Shown here: positions 43,884-53,557 of the stretch, one piece after another
Position numbering within the stretch: position 1 is the first letter of the stretch
Layout: every line of letters begins with the position of its first letter
NCBI RefSeq assembly: GCF_030005555.1
Contig: NZ_JASCQG010000002.1
Coordinates: forward strand, 186,001-250,000
Direction of reading: 5' to 3'
Length of the DNA: 64,000 bases
From: Empedobacter sedimenti
Lineage (GTDB): Bacteria > Bacteroidota > Bacteroidia > Flavobacteriales > Weeksellaceae
Translations under genes and position numbers: made by a program
Notes under the pieces: model-generated
The model's database searches: none
What the model was told of the DNA's origin: nothing
Seen by the model: the letters and a program-made list of their open reading frames with translations, nothing else

Positions 43884-44318
43884 TTACATTAAGAAATTAT
43901 GAAAACTTTTCTTTTGTTTAAATCCATACATATTTCTGTATTTTTTTAAACTTAGTATTATTAAAGCTGAAAATAAATATAATAAATAAATCATTTTGTA
44001 AAAAAATGAAGTTACTTCTAAAGGAATAAATCTTGATAAATAAATATAAACTTCGAAAGGTCTTGAAGCACATAAATAACTGTATATATAACTAGTAATA
44101 GGATATCTACAGGGTAATGTATATGTTATTATACTTATAGCTAATAAAAAAATTAAAATAATCCAAGTAAATTTATTTTTATACAAAAAGAGAAAAATAA
44201 AAATTAAGGGAAGGATAACTCTTATTAATAAATATGGTTCATAATTAACACCATAAGTCAAAGCTATTATTGAATAGAAAAATATTGAAAATGTTATAAA
44301 GTTGTATTTGAATTTCAT
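43884..44318 (-). CDS. Small integral membrane protein of unknown function
   Basis: From the ATG at 44316-44318 the protein is 144 residues and almost entirely hydrophobic, with about five membrane segments and very few charged residues (KKYRNMYGFKQKK near the C-terminus). It has no family I recognise, and its AT-rich codon use is stronger than that of its neighbours. It is separated from grpE by a terminator and from the TonB receptor by 18 bp, so it may be read through from that transcript. Confidence 0.5.
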   Translation of the reverse strand: MKFKYNFITFSIFFYSIIALTYGVNYEPYLLIRVILPLIFIFLFLYKNKFTWIILIFLLAISIITYTLPCRYPITSYIYSYLCASRPFEVYIYLSRFIPLEVTSFFYKMIYLLYLFSALIILSLKKYRNMYGFKQKKSFHNFLM

Positions 44319-44336
44319 ATTCAATAATGTTTTATC

Positions 44337-46775
44337 TTAAAACTTAAAATTAATTTTTCCATTCAAGAAACGTCCTGTCAAATAATTTGGCATTGTATAA
44401 ACTGCGCTCGAATTTACGTCGCGAATCCATGAGTTACTGATTTCGTTTTTAATATCAAACACATTAAAGACATCTACACCAATCGAAATTTCTTTGAAAT
44501 TACTCCAAAATGTTCCTTTTGATGGTTTCAATTCTTTTTGATTGATTAATTCTTTCACAAAACCAATATCCACACGTTTATAATCTGTCAGCGTTGTTTG
44601 ATACTGATATGGATCTGCAAATTGTGGCGCTCCGTTAGGTAATCCAGAAGCATAAATCAAATTTACATTTACCTTAAAAGATGGTAAAAACTCCATATAA
44701 TCTTGGAAAAATGCCGATAATTTGAAACGCGGATCTGTTGGTAATGGAATATTACCTTTGTTATCAATATTTTGATAAGCGCGCGCATACGAAGCAGAGA
44801 ACCAAGAATCTATACCAGGAACAAACTGTCCAAATAAGCGCATATCAAGTCCATACGCATAACCTTTTGAGTTATTGTCTGCCGTGTATCGAATTCTCAC
44901 ATTGTCCACATAATACGGATTCAAATCATTTAAGATTTTGTAATAAACCTCAGTTGTTAATTTGAACGGACGATCCATCCATTTAAATTCGTAATCGTTT
45001 CCAAGAATAAAATGTATCGATTGTTGCGATTTTACTTTATCATTCAAAGAACCATCTAAACGACGAATTTCGCGATAGAAGGAGGGGTGATAATAAACAC
45101 CTGTCGAAAAACGGAACAACATATCGCTTTCCCAATCTGGTTTGATTGCGATTTGAGCGCGAGGCGAAATTGTTGTTTCTTCGTTGAAATCCCAATAAGC
45201 CGCACGTACACCAGCATTGAACATCACTTTCGCACCATTCCACATAAATTTGCTCGTGTATTGTGCATAACCAGAAATACGATTGGTTTTTAAGTTATTT
45301 TTAGAGTTAACATAATAACTTAAATTCAAACCATTTCCTGGATTTGGATTCACAACATATCCTGTCGAATCGATTGCTTGCCATTCACTTAATAAATCAC
45401 GAATATCTTCTTGTTGAAATTTTGCACCCCACTCAATATCATTGTTTCCGTTTATTTTATATTTTCCTTTGTGTTGAATTCCGGCAACTAATGCATCGAA
45501 ATTATTTCGTGCATGATCGGTCTGCGTTCCAACATCATTAGTAGAAGTAGTATTTCCGTCAGCATCAACTTCTGAAATAAAATAAGAACCTTGAATATCA
45601 AAATATTCTTGTTCTTTCGAATGGTAAGCAAAAACATCTAACCCTAAATCTACTTTAGAATTTGGTTGATACGTAAACGATAAACTTCCTGTTTCTGTCG
45701 CAAATTTATCATCTTCTTTTCCGTCATAAAAAACAGTTAGCAACAAGGGAGTATCCATTGTATTGATATAAGTTTCACGTTTTATAGGAAACATTTCGTA
45801 GCGCGAACGCGACATTGTTCCCAAAAATGCAACATTCCATTTATCATTTAATTTATAATTGATATTGGCTTGCACATCGTAATATTCAGGATTGAAATTG
45901 GTATCACCTTTTAAGGTATTTAATACTAAATTTCTGTTTTGATAACGCGCTCCAACAATTGCCGAAAGTTTTTTGTCTTTAGAACCTCCGCCTAATGTCA
46001 AGCTTCCGCCCATTAAACTAGCTTCTAATTGACCTTCAAATTTTGTTGGACGTTTGTAAGTGACATCTAAAACAGAAGACATTTTGTCTCCATATTTGGC
46101 TTCCCAACCACCAGCAGAAAAGTTGATAAATTGCGTCATCGCAGGATTTACAAAGCCTAAACCTTCTTGTTCGCCAGAACGAATTAATTGAGGTTTGTAA
46201 ACTTCGATTCCGTTAACGTAAATTAAATTTTCGTCATAATTTCCTCCGCGAACCATGTATTGCGAACTCAATTCAGTATTCGAGTTTACGAAAGGCAATG
46301 TTTTCAATAGATCAGCAACTCCGCCAGTCAAATTTGGTCCTTGTTGCATTTGCGCAGCACTCAAAACAGTACTTTGCAAAGGTTTATTTTTATTGGATTG
46401 AAAAGAAATTGTTGCTTCACCTAATTCGATCGCGTTGGTTTGATCTGGAACTAATTGAACAAAAATTTCTTTCTTGTTTTTATCTTTTAGCGTAAAAGTT
46501 TGTGCAAACGAATGATAACCACTGTTGTTAAAAGTTACGGTAATGGAAGAATTTGATGGAATATCAATTTTGAAATTACCATTTTGATCCGTAAAATAAG
46601 ATTGATTGTTGACAATAATCTCAGCTTTACTAATTGGAATTCTATTTTCGTCGACAACTTTACCATTAATTTGTGCAGTTTGAGCATATAAAATTCCACC
46701 CAAAAGAGATAAACTTATGGTACTAAGAAATCTTTTTGAATGTTGTAGTATAGGTTGCTGTGTTGTTTTTTTCAT
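44337..46775 (-). CDS. TonB-dependent receptor with carboxypeptidase-like regulatory domain
   Basis: The 812-residue protein has a signal peptide (cleavage near LYAQ, residue 32) and a CarboxypepD_reg-like domain (AQINGKVVDENRIPISKAEIIVNNQSYFTDQNGNFKIDI). The plug (QSTVLSAAQMQQGPNLTGGVADLLKTLPFVNSNTELSSQYMVRGGNYDENLIYVNGIEVY) and a 22-strand barrel ending in KINFKF follow. The substrate is unknown. Its start overlaps the M23 peptidase gene by 53 bp, so the two are coupled. Confidence 0.93.
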   Translation of the reverse strand: MKKTTQQPILQHSKRFLSTISLSLLGGILYAQTAQINGKVVDENRIPISKAEIIVNNQSYFTDQNGNFKIDIPSNSSITVTFNNSGYHSFAQTFTLKDKNKKEIFVQLVPDQTNAIELGEATISFQSNKNKPLQSTVLSAAQMQQGPNLTGGVADLLKTLPFVNSNTELSSQYMVRGGNYDENLIYVNGIEVYKPQLIRSGEQEGLGFVNPAMTQFINFSAGGWEAKYGDKMSSVLDVTYKRPTKFEGQLEASLMGGSLTLGGGSKDKKLSAIVGARYQNRNLVLNTLKGDTNFNPEYYDVQANINYKLNDKWNVAFLGTMSRSRYEMFPIKRETYINTMDTPLLLTVFYDGKEDDKFATETGSLSFTYQPNSKVDLGLDVFAYHSKEQEYFDIQGSYFISEVDADGNTTSTNDVGTQTDHARNNFDALVAGIQHKGKYKINGNNDIEWGAKFQQEDIRDLLSEWQAIDSTGYVVNPNPGNGLNLSYYVNSKNNLKTNRISGYAQYTSKFMWNGAKVMFNAGVRAAYWDFNEETTISPRAQIAIKPDWESDMLFRFSTGVYYHPSFYREIRRLDGSLNDKVKSQQSIHFILGNDYEFKWMDRPFKLTTEVYYKILNDLNPYYVDNVRIRYTADNNSKGYAYGLDMRLFGQFVPGIDSWFSASYARAYQNIDNKGNIPLPTDPRFKLSAFFQDYMEFLPSFKVNVNLIYASGLPNGAPQFADPYQYQTTLTDYKRVDIGFVKELINQKELKPSKGTFWSNFKEISIGVDVFNVFDIKNEISNSWIRDVNSSAVYTMPNYLTGRFLNGKINFKF

Positions 46776-48414
46776 CTTTCACGTTTAATTCTAATTGATG
46801 GTCGCCAACCGAAATTTCTTCTTTATTTAGATTAATTGATAATCGTTTAATTTTTTGATCATATTCGGCTAAAACCCATTTTCCATCGATATATGCATTG
46901 TAGCTATTAATTCCAGAATGTTCATCATGAATTGTAAATTTAATGATGCCATTCGTTTGCGAGAATTGGCTATTTGCTTTGCTATTTAACGGAGTAATTG
47001 TTGGTTTAGTATTGTCAATCATAATAGAAAAAACACCAAAATCTTTTGGATTAGCAACTAGTTTTCCATTTTTGAGCTCTGTTGTTAAATAATCCTTTTT
47101 CCAAGCGCCTCTTTTTTGATATTCACGAACAATAATGGCTTTGTCTAATTGTGCAGTCGGTATATCAGCAGTTGGTTCTATTGCTAAGGTGTACGATTGA
47201 TGAATAGGCATATAATAATCGCCAACCCAATGTTTATTATTCGAGAATTTATATGCTAAATCAAAATCTTCGTAGAAAATATTTTTTGGGAAAAAGATTT
47301 CGATTCCATCAGATTTGAAATGATTTTCTTTGTTCCACAACATCGGATTTGTTTCAGGAAGTTTGGCAGAATCTATATATTCTTTTCCATTTACAGTAAA
47401 AGATTGTGTAGAAGAATTTCCTGCGTAATCAGTTACTTCAATTCTTATTTTATACGATTCACCATCTTTAATTTCTAAAATACCATTATTCTTTAAGTTA
47501 GAAAATACTCTAATCGGGTTTCCTTCTTTTACAAAACCTTGATATACCCAACTATTATTTTTCTGAATATCGCCATAATCACATGTTGCATTTATCGCTC
47601 GTGCTTCACCAAATGAAAAACGATTTGCTGTAAATGTATAGATTGGTTCATCGTTGGCGTAAATATTAATTTGATGAATACCATTATTGTTTTCAGATCC
47701 ATTTTGCTTATCATAAGCTTTCACGCCAAAACCAAGTGCGCCTGAAGCAGAAAGTATTCCGCCGTTTGCCACAACAATTCGACTTGTTTTTTGATTAACA
47801 TCACCATAAATAGGATACGCGTATAAACCTAAAATAGAAGGTTTTCTTGTGTCAGGTAAATCAAAACCAAAGTAAAAAGGATTTATTGGTTCTTCTGTTT
47901 TAGTATCTCGAATTTCAAAATGTAAATGAGGTCCACCAGATCCTCCAGAATTTCCTGAAAGTGCAATAATATCACCCATTTTGATCGGAAATTCAGATGG
48001 TTTAGGATTAACCTCTATTTTAAATGTTTCGTTAGTATATTGAGCTTTTCTGATATAAGCTTGAATCTCTGGAGAAAACTCTCTCAAATGAGCGTATACA
48101 GATGTGTAGCCATTTGGATGATCAATGTAAATAGCATTTCCATAACCTGTAGGAGAAACATTAATTCTCGAAATGTATCCATCTCCAACAGCTTTTACTT
48201 TCAAGCCTTCACGTTGTTGAGTTTTTATATCTAAACCAGCATGAAAATGATTAGCGCGTAATTCGCCAAAGTTTCCTGCTAAATAATTGGTGATTTCTAA
48301 AGGATTTTGAAACGCGTTTTTTGGATATGTTTCGGGTTTTGGTTGTTCTGCTCTTTGTCCAAATGCAACTGAAGTAAGGATTAAGTTTAGTAAAATTGGT
48401 TTGATCACTTTCAT
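46723..48414 (-). CDS. M23 family metallopeptidase
   Basis: The 563-residue protein has a signal peptide (cleavage near AFGQ) and an LAGNFGELRANHFHAGLDIKTQ segment with the first zinc ligands (H-x(6)-D). GNAIYIDHPNGYTSVYAHL and GPHLHFEIRD (H-x-H) follow, completing the lysostaphin-type zinc site. The C-terminal half is beta-rich with repeated Ig/Big-like strands. M23 enzymes cut peptide bonds in peptidoglycan or act as scaffolds. It ends inside the TonB receptor gene (53-bp overlap). Confidence 0.92.
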   Translation of the reverse strand: MKVIKPILLNLILTSVAFGQRAEQPKPETYPKNAFQNPLEITNYLAGNFGELRANHFHAGLDIKTQQREGLKVKAVGDGYISRINVSPTGYGNAIYIDHPNGYTSVYAHLREFSPEIQAYIRKAQYTNETFKIEVNPKPSEFPIKMGDIIALSGNSGGSGGPHLHFEIRDTKTEEPINPFYFGFDLPDTRKPSILGLYAYPIYGDVNQKTSRIVVANGGILSASGALGFGVKAYDKQNGSENNNGIHQINIYANDEPIYTFTANRFSFGEARAINATCDYGDIQKNNSWVYQGFVKEGNPIRVFSNLKNNGILEIKDGESYKIRIEVTDYAGNSSTQSFTVNGKEYIDSAKLPETNPMLWNKENHFKSDGIEIFFPKNIFYEDFDLAYKFSNNKHWVGDYYMPIHQSYTLAIEPTADIPTAQLDKAIIVREYQKRGAWKKDYLTTELKNGKLVANPKDFGVFSIMIDNTKPTITPLNSKANSQFSQTNGIIKFTIHDEHSGINSYNAYIDGKWVLAEYDQKIKRLSINLNKEEISVGDHQLELNVKDEKNNTATYTTTFKKIS

Positions 48415-48716
48415 TATTTCGTTCTTTCTATATGTATTTTGTAGGTAAAGTTGATGATTCTATTTATTAAGTTCTAACAATTAAGAAAAATTTTACTTCG
48501 CAACTTGTTAAAAATAAATCAAATCTTTTACAAACTTCTTTAAACTTTTGAATATCTGAAAATTATTTCAAATAAAATCTTTGTAAAATAAATATAAATA
48601 ATTGATTTTAAATATTTTGTAATTGTAAAATAAAAAACAAGAGTTAGAAAAGTGTTCGTTCTTAATTGTTATGAAAGTGAAAGCTAATTTTAAATCAAAC
48701 TTTAAAAAATAACAAT
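48415..48716. other. Intergenic region between divergent M23 and DUF4349 genes
   Basis: About 300 bp of AT-rich DNA separates these divergent genes. It must hold promoters for both, but I see no exact TAnnTTTG box on either strand, only near matches such as TTTATTTG. No repeat, RNA or small gene is visible. Confidence 0.6.
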
Positions 48717-49538
48717 ATGAAAAAATTAATCGTTACCGTTCTTACACTAATTTTTATTGCAAGTTGTAGTAAGTATGAAGGAAAACATGAAGCTGAAGTA
48801 AGTACAGAAACAAGTGCTGATGCAGCAGTTTCTAATGCTGCAAATCCAGAAGTGGAAGGCAAGATTTTCAAATCTAATGCAATGATTGAAATGAAAGTTG
48901 CTAATGTGATGAAAGATGCACAACAAATAGAGCAAAATGCAATTGAGTTGAAAGGTTTTGTTTTGAATAGCGAACTAAATAATGTGGTTTTAGATGCAGA
49001 TGAGGTTTCTATTTCGGATGAACAAGTAAAGAAAATGGAAAAAATACAGCAGACGAATTTTATTGAACTTAAAGTTCCGTCAACACATTTGCGCGAGCAT
49101 GTCAAATTTGCAGTAGAAAAAGGAATTATTATCAATCATATTTTGATTAATAACGAAGAAATGACGTTTCAGAAATATGAAAATGATCTGAAAAATGAAC
49201 AAAATCAATCGACAAAAATTTCTAAACAAATAGAGAATAAAGTAAATAAAGCACTGATTAACGATGCGACGACTTATGCAACGATTGCTTACCAATTGTC
49301 AGAAGAACCACATATTGTAACGTCAATTTTACCGCAAAATGAAATCAAAGTTTATAACGAAATCAACTTAGGGTATGAGTTAAAGAAAAGTTGGCAAGAT
49401 GGCGTATATTATTTCAAGTCGCTCTTAATCTTTGTTTTTCAGTTTCTGCCAACCATTTTTTCGGTATTGTTTTTGTTTTTTATCGTGAAGTATATTGTAA
49501 GATTAGTGAAAAACAGAGAAACTAAACCAAAAGCTTAA
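48717..49538 (+). CDS. DUF4349 lipoprotein with C-terminal membrane helix
   Basis: The 273-residue protein has a lipobox (FIASC, Cys17). The DUF4349 core comprises MIEMKVANVMKDAQQIEQNAIELKGFVLNSEL, then IQQTNFIELKVPSTHLREHVKFAVEKG, then a coiled coil with ISKQIENKVNKALIN and a QDGVYYFKSLLIFVFQFLPTIFSVLFLFF membrane helix near the end. The function of the domain is unknown; the layout suggests anchoring at both ends in the envelope. Confidence 0.85.
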   Translation: MKKLIVTVLTLIFIASCSKYEGKHEAEVSTETSADAAVSNAANPEVEGKIFKSNAMIEMKVANVMKDAQQIEQNAIELKGFVLNSELNNVVLDADEVSISDEQVKKMEKIQQTNFIELKVPSTHLREHVKFAVEKGIIINHILINNEEMTFQKYENDLKNEQNQSTKISKQIENKVNKALINDATTYATIAYQLSEEPHIVTSILPQNEIKVYNEINLGYELKKSWQDGVYYFKSLLIFVFQFLPTIFSVLFLFFIVKYIVRLVKNRETKPKA

Positions 49539-49617
49539 GTAAAAGTTTGTTTGTCAAATGGATAAGAAAAAACTGATAATATTTAGGTTTTTATATTGAT
49601 TAGATACAAAAAAATGC

Positions 49618-49625
49618 TATTTTTG
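49618..49625 (+). promoter_or_regulatory. -7 promoter box of the coiled-coil/zapA transcript
   Basis: TATTTTTG is an exact match, 33 nt before the ATG at 49659. Confidence 0.5.
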
Positions 49626-49658
49626 CAATAGAAGCTAGAATAATTGAAATCTCTGAAG

Positions 49659-50003
49659 ATGGAAAAAATGGTAAAATTTAATGAACTTGAAAACAAAGTT
49701 TTAAGCGTTTTAAGCCAATTAGAGAAGAATAAAGATATATTGAGACTGGCAGAAAATTCTGAAAAAGAATTCGATGTTTTGAGAAAAGAGATCGAAACTT
49801 TGAAAGAAGAAAATGCCCGATTGAAAAATAAATTGAGAGATTCGCAAACGAATAACTTAAATCTAAATGAAGAGGTAAAACGATTAAAAGTCGTTAATGC
49901 AATGAGCGGAAATCAGGAGTATAAACAAATGATGAAGCAAAGAATGAATAAATTGATAAAAGAAGTCGATACGTGCATCGCTCAAATTAAAACTAATAAT
50001 TAA
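49659..50003 (+). CDS. Coiled-coil protein upstream of ZapA
   Basis: From the ATG at 49659 the protein is 114 residues and almost wholly coiled coil (FDVLRKEIETLKEENARLKNKLRDSQTNNLNLNEEVKRL). A short C-terminal helix carries MMKQRMNKLIKEVDTCIAQI. It is next to zapA, with 6 bp between. Similar small coiled-coil genes next to zapA occur in Bacteroidota and may be ZapB-like division proteins, but sequence alone does not prove this. The frame also opens at TTG 49644. Confidence 0.75.
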   Translation: MEKMVKFNELENKVLSVLSQLEKNKDILRLAENSEKEFDVLRKEIETLKEENARLKNKLRDSQTNNLNLNEEVKRLKVVNAMSGNQEYKQMMKQRMNKLIKEVDTCIAQIKTNN

Positions 50004-50009
50004 AAAAGA

Positions 50010-50300
50010 ATGTCAACTCAACGAATTGAGATAAAAATTGCTTCACGTCATTATCCAATGACGATTAATGCTGACGAGGAAGAAATGTTACTTGCTTGTG
50101 CAGATGAGATAAATACGATTTTGAAACAATTTGAACAAAAATACGCTGTTTCTGACAAACAAGACGCACTTGCTATGGTGACAATTCAGTTAGCTTTACG
50201 TGAAGCAAAACTGAAAAAACAAGTGAAAGACAATGAAGAAATGACAACAGAGCGCATTTCTAAATTATTAGAATTGATAGATCAATCAATTACAAAATAA
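50010..50300 (+). CDS. zapA: Cell division protein ZapA
   Basis: The 96-residue protein has the ZapA pattern: RIEIKIASRHYPMTINADEEEMLLACADEINTIL, then a C-terminal coiled coil (LALREAKLKKQVKDNEEMTTERISKLLELID). ZapA crosslinks FtsZ filaments at the division site. It lies immediately upstream of 6S RNA and rny, a conserved arrangement. Confidence 0.92.
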   Translation: MSTQRIEIKIASRHYPMTINADEEEMLLACADEINTILKQFEQKYAVSDKQDALAMVTIQLALREAKLKKQVKDNEEMTTERISKLLELIDQSITK

Positions 50301-50339
50301 AAACGAGAAGTTCTGGCAGCAAATAAGCTGTCCTTTAAC

Positions 50340-50532
50340 AATATTCCTACATTAGTTCTAGCTATTTTGGTTAACTCAACATTTAGTTTTGTTACCGAGT
50401 GAACACCGTTCGGAAAGCGGGCTGCAACCTTTTGGTTCAATTTATTGACAGCAGATACTTGACTGACGGACTAACTCAAATCCTGTTTACAGGAGTTAAC
50501 TCAAAACATACTTTACTAGTGTAGGTTTTTTT
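50340..50532 (+). ncRNA. ssrS: 6S RNA (ssrS)
   Basis: A roughly 185-nt rod-like RNA lies between zapA and rny. CCTACATTAGT (50346-50356) pairs with ACTAGTGTAGG (50515-50525, one wobble). GGTTAACTC pairs with GAGTTAAC further in, and the central region has a large unpaired bubble with ACCGAGTGAACACCGTTCGG and AACCTTTTGGTT hairpins, the 6S plan. It ends in a seven-T run. The zapA-6S synteny matches many bacteria. 6S RNA holds the housekeeping RNA polymerase in stationary phase. A small hairpin (GGCAGC/GCTGTCC) 20-35 nt upstream may mark the true 5' end. Confidence 0.8.
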
Positions 50533-50554
50533 ATATATATACATTACATAATCT

Positions 50555-52126
50555 ATGGAACCAATGACAATAATTGTTGCAATTGTTACATTAATCGTAG
50601 GTGCGGCAGTGGGATATTTTTTATCTAAAAAATCAGTTGATAAGCAAAATCAAGAACTGATAGATGAGGCAACTCGCAAAGCACAGACATTGATTAATGA
50701 TGCTGAAAAAGATGGTGAAGCCATTAAAAAAGAGAAAATTTTTCAAGCTAAAGAAAAATTTTTAGAGTTAAAATCAAAACACGAAGAAGTCGTAAACCAA
50801 CGCGAACGCAAAGTAGCAGACTCTGAACTTAAAGTAAAAGAACGCGAAGAACGCATTAAGTCAGATTTATCAGAAATTCAGAAACAAAAAGATCAGATTA
50901 AATCTGAGAAAGGAAATATACAAGCACGTACAGAAAAGCTTAATATTAAGCAAAAAGAAGTGGATACGATGCACAAAAAACAAGTAGAAATCCTTGAAAA
51001 AATTTCGAATTATTCTGCAGATGAAGCTCGAGCTGAATTGATAGAAGTTTTAAAAGATGAAGCAAGAACGAAAGCTCAAGCTCATATCCAAGAAATTATG
51101 GAAGAAGCTGAGTTAGATGCGAAAAACGAAGCGCGTAAAATTGTGATTTCTTCTATTCAACGCATTGGTACAGAGCAAGCTATTGAAAATGCAGTTTCTG
51201 TATTTAACATTGAGTCTGACGAAATTAAAGGACGTATTATTGGCCGTGAAGGACGTAACATTCGTGCAATTGAGGCAGCTACAGGAGTTGAAGTAATTGT
51301 TGATGATACTCCAGAAGCGATTATCCTTTCTTGTTTTGATCCTGTTCGTCGTGAAATCGCTCGTTTATCATTACATCGCTTAGTAACAGACGGACGTATT
51401 CACCCTGCTCGTATCGAGGAAGTTGTTGCTAAAACGACAAAACAAATTGAGGATGAAATTATCGAAGTTGGTAAGAAAACAATCTTAGATTTAGGAATTC
51501 ACGGTTTACACAAAGATTTGGTTCGCATTGTTGGACGTATGAAATATCGTTCTTCTTATGGTCAAAATTTATTACAACACTCTCGCGAGGTAGCAAACTT
51601 AGCAGGAACGTTGGCTGCGGAGTTAGGTTTAAATCCTAAGTTAGCGAAACGTGCAGGTTTATTACACGATATTGGTAAAGTTCCAGAACAAGAATCAGAA
51701 TTGCCTCACGCAATTTTGGGAATGCAATGGGCAGAGAAATATGGAGAGCATCCTGACGTGATTAATGCGATTGGAGCTCACCACGATGAAATTGAGATGA
51801 CATCTTTAATTTCGCCAATTGTACAAGTAGCCGACGCTATTTCTGGTGCTCGTCCAGGTGCTCGTCGCCAGGTTGTAGAATCTTATATGCAACGTCTAAA
51901 AGATTTAGAAGCTACAGCACTTAATTTTGATGGTGTAGAAAAAGCATATGCGATACAAGCGGGTCGTGAGTTGCGTGTGATTGTAGAAAGTGATAAAGTT
52001 GATGATACAAAAGCAGCTGAATTATCTTTCTTAATTTCGGACAAAATTCAGAATGAAATGACTTATCCAGGTCAGGTTCGTGTAACTGTAATTCGTGAAA
52101 CACGAGCAGTAAATATTGCAAGATAA
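50555..52126 (+). CDS. rny: Ribonuclease Y
   Basis: The 523-residue protein has an N-terminal membrane helix (residues 5-25), a long coiled coil (about 30-200) and a KH domain with [29 protein letters not shown] (about 223-255). An HD domain follows with [20 protein letters not shown] and [25 protein letters not shown] (about 340-390), the usual RNase Y order. It starts mRNA decay at the membrane. Confidence 0.98.
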   Translation: MEPMTIIVAIVTLIVGAAVGYFLSKKSVDKQNQELIDEATRKAQTLINDAEKDGEAIKKEKIFQAKEKFLELKSKHEEVVNQRERKVADSELKVKEREERIKSDLSEIQKQKDQIKSEKGNIQARTEKLNIKQKEVDTMHKKQVEILEKISNYSADEARAELIEVLKDEARTKAQAHIQEIMEEAELDAKNEARKIVISSIQRIGTEQAIENAVSVFNIESDEIKGRIIGREGRNIRAIEAATGVEVIVDDTPEAIILSCFDPVRREIARLSLHRLVTDGRIHPARIEEVVAKTTKQIEDEIIEVGKKTILDLGIHGLHKDLVRIVGRMKYRSSYGQNLLQHSREVANLAGTLAAELGLNPKLAKRAGLLHDIGKVPEQESELPHAILGMQWAEKYGEHPDVINAIGAHHDEIEMTSLISPIVQVADAISGARPGARRQVVESYMQRLKDLEATALNFDGVEKAYAIQAGRELRVIVESDKVDDTKAAELSFLISDKIQNEMTYPGQVRVTVIRETRAVNIAR

Positions 52127-52151
52127 AATTTAGAATTTAATCATATACTTT

Positions 52152-52185
52152 AGGCAAGTCTATAACAAGGCTTGCCTATTTTTTT
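52152..52185 (+). terminator. Terminator after rny
   Basis: AGGCAAG/CTTGCCT with a 12-nt loop followed by seven T residues. Confidence 0.85.
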
Positions 52186-52520
52186 GTTCTTTTTTACAAT
52201 AAAATAATCCAATTTGGTTGTTATTTTTAGTAAAAATGATTATATTAATAGATGAACTTTTTGATAAATAACTAGATGATTTTTAAGTTGTTGTATAATT
52301 GTTGATAACCTTGTTAATAACCTTTTCAATTTTTAAGAGGCCAAAATTTTTAATTGTAAAATCTTATCTTAATTTTGAAAGAATCGATAAGTAATCAAAG
52401 CGAAATTGTAACTCTATTGAGAGTCAATTATTAAATAAATTACAAATGCATAACTTGCTTTAGAAATCAATTTAACTTGCTTTTTACGAAAAACTAATAA
52501 TACTAAAAGACCAAAACAAC
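52186..52520 (+). other. Non-coding leader and promoter region of nrdB
   Basis: This AT-rich stretch of about 335 bp contains two near-direct repeats GTTGATAACCTT and GTTAATAACCTT at about 52,300-52,325 and the -7 box at 52,370-52,377. I see no NrdR box, cobalamin riboswitch or small gene. Confidence 0.6.
52370..52377 (+). promoter_or_regulatory. -7 promoter box of nrdBA
   Basis: TAATTTTG is an exact match and would give a leader of about 135 nt before the nrdB start. Confidence 0.5.
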
Positions 52521-53480
52521 ATGTCAATTTTTGATAAAAGAGTAAACTATAAACCATTTGAATATCCTGAAATTTTAACTTTCACGGAAGCTATTCAAAA
52601 AGCATATTGGGTACATGGAGAAGTTGATTTTACTTCAGATATTCAAGACTATCATGCTAATTTAGATGAAGTAAAAAGAGAAATTCATAAACGTTCTATT
52701 TTATCAATTGCGCAAGTTGAGGTTACTGTAAAAGGTTTTTGGGGAGATTTGTATCACTATTTTCCGAAACCAGAATTAAATGGTTTAGGAGCTACTTTCG
52801 CAGAATGTGAATTTAGACATAGTGAAGCTTACTCAAGAATTTTGGAAGTAAATGGCTATTTAGACGAGTTTAGTATTGCTTTACAAAATCCAATCTTCAA
52901 AAGTTATAATGACTTTGTTGGTGAGATAATGCGCGACCAAAATAAATCTATTGTAGAGAAATTATTATTCTTTGCATTGGTGATTGAAGATAGCTCATTA
53001 TTCTCAAAATTTGCTAACATTTTAGCTTTTACACGTTTTGATGGATTAATGAAGAATACTGCGAATATTATTGCTTGGACATCAACAGATGAACAAATTC
53101 ACGCAAACGCAGGTATTTATTTAATCAATAAAATTAGAGAAGAAGGTTTATTACCTGCAGAATTAGACCAAAATTGGGTAGAAACTGCTGTTAGAGGTTA
53201 TATTGATCAAGAGGAAAATATGTTGAACTGGATTTTCGAGAAAGGAGAATTTGGTTATTACACAAAAGAAGATTTATTAAACTACATGAAATATCGTATT
53301 GATGAAGCAATTGCAAAAATTGGTTTCAAAAAAATATTTCATATTTCGCAAGAGCAATATAAGCCAATGGCTTGGTTTGAAGAAGAAGTTTTTGCAAGTA
53401 GTTTAGACGATTTCTTTGCAAAAAGACCTGTAGACTATACAAAACACGATAAAAGTATTTCGGCTGACGATTTATTCTAA
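52521..53480 (+). CDS. nrdB: Ribonucleotide reductase class I small subunit (probably class Id)
   Basis: The 319-residue protein has the ferritin-like R2 fold. Metal ligands appear in QVEVTV (Glu67), ECEFRHSEAY (Glu97, His100) and later helices (EDSSLF, TDEQIH). The radical-type tyrosine aligns to Tyr104 in SEAYSRIL. The first ligand is Glu, not Asp, and the length and Tyr position match the Flavobacterium johnsoniae class Id enzyme, which uses a dimanganese centre activated by superoxide. No ATP-cone is present at the N-terminus. It is co-transcribed with nrdA, 77 bp downstream. Confidence 0.9.
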   Translation: MSIFDKRVNYKPFEYPEILTFTEAIQKAYWVHGEVDFTSDIQDYHANLDEVKREIHKRSILSIAQVEVTVKGFWGDLYHYFPKPELNGLGATFAECEFRHSEAYSRILEVNGYLDEFSIALQNPIFKSYNDFVGEIMRDQNKSIVEKLLFFALVIEDSSLFSKFANILAFTRFDGLMKNTANIIAWTSTDEQIHANAGIYLINKIREEGLLPAELDQNWVETAVRGYIDQEENMLNWIFEKGEFGYYTKEDLLNYMKYRIDEAIAKIGFKKIFHISQEQYKPMAWFEEEVFASSLDDFFAKRPVDYTKHDKSISADDLF

Positions 53481-53557
53481 AACCAAACTTTTCATCAAAA
53501 GCACAACTATAAAATAAATTATTTAACAATATCACAACACACATAAATTCTAAAACT

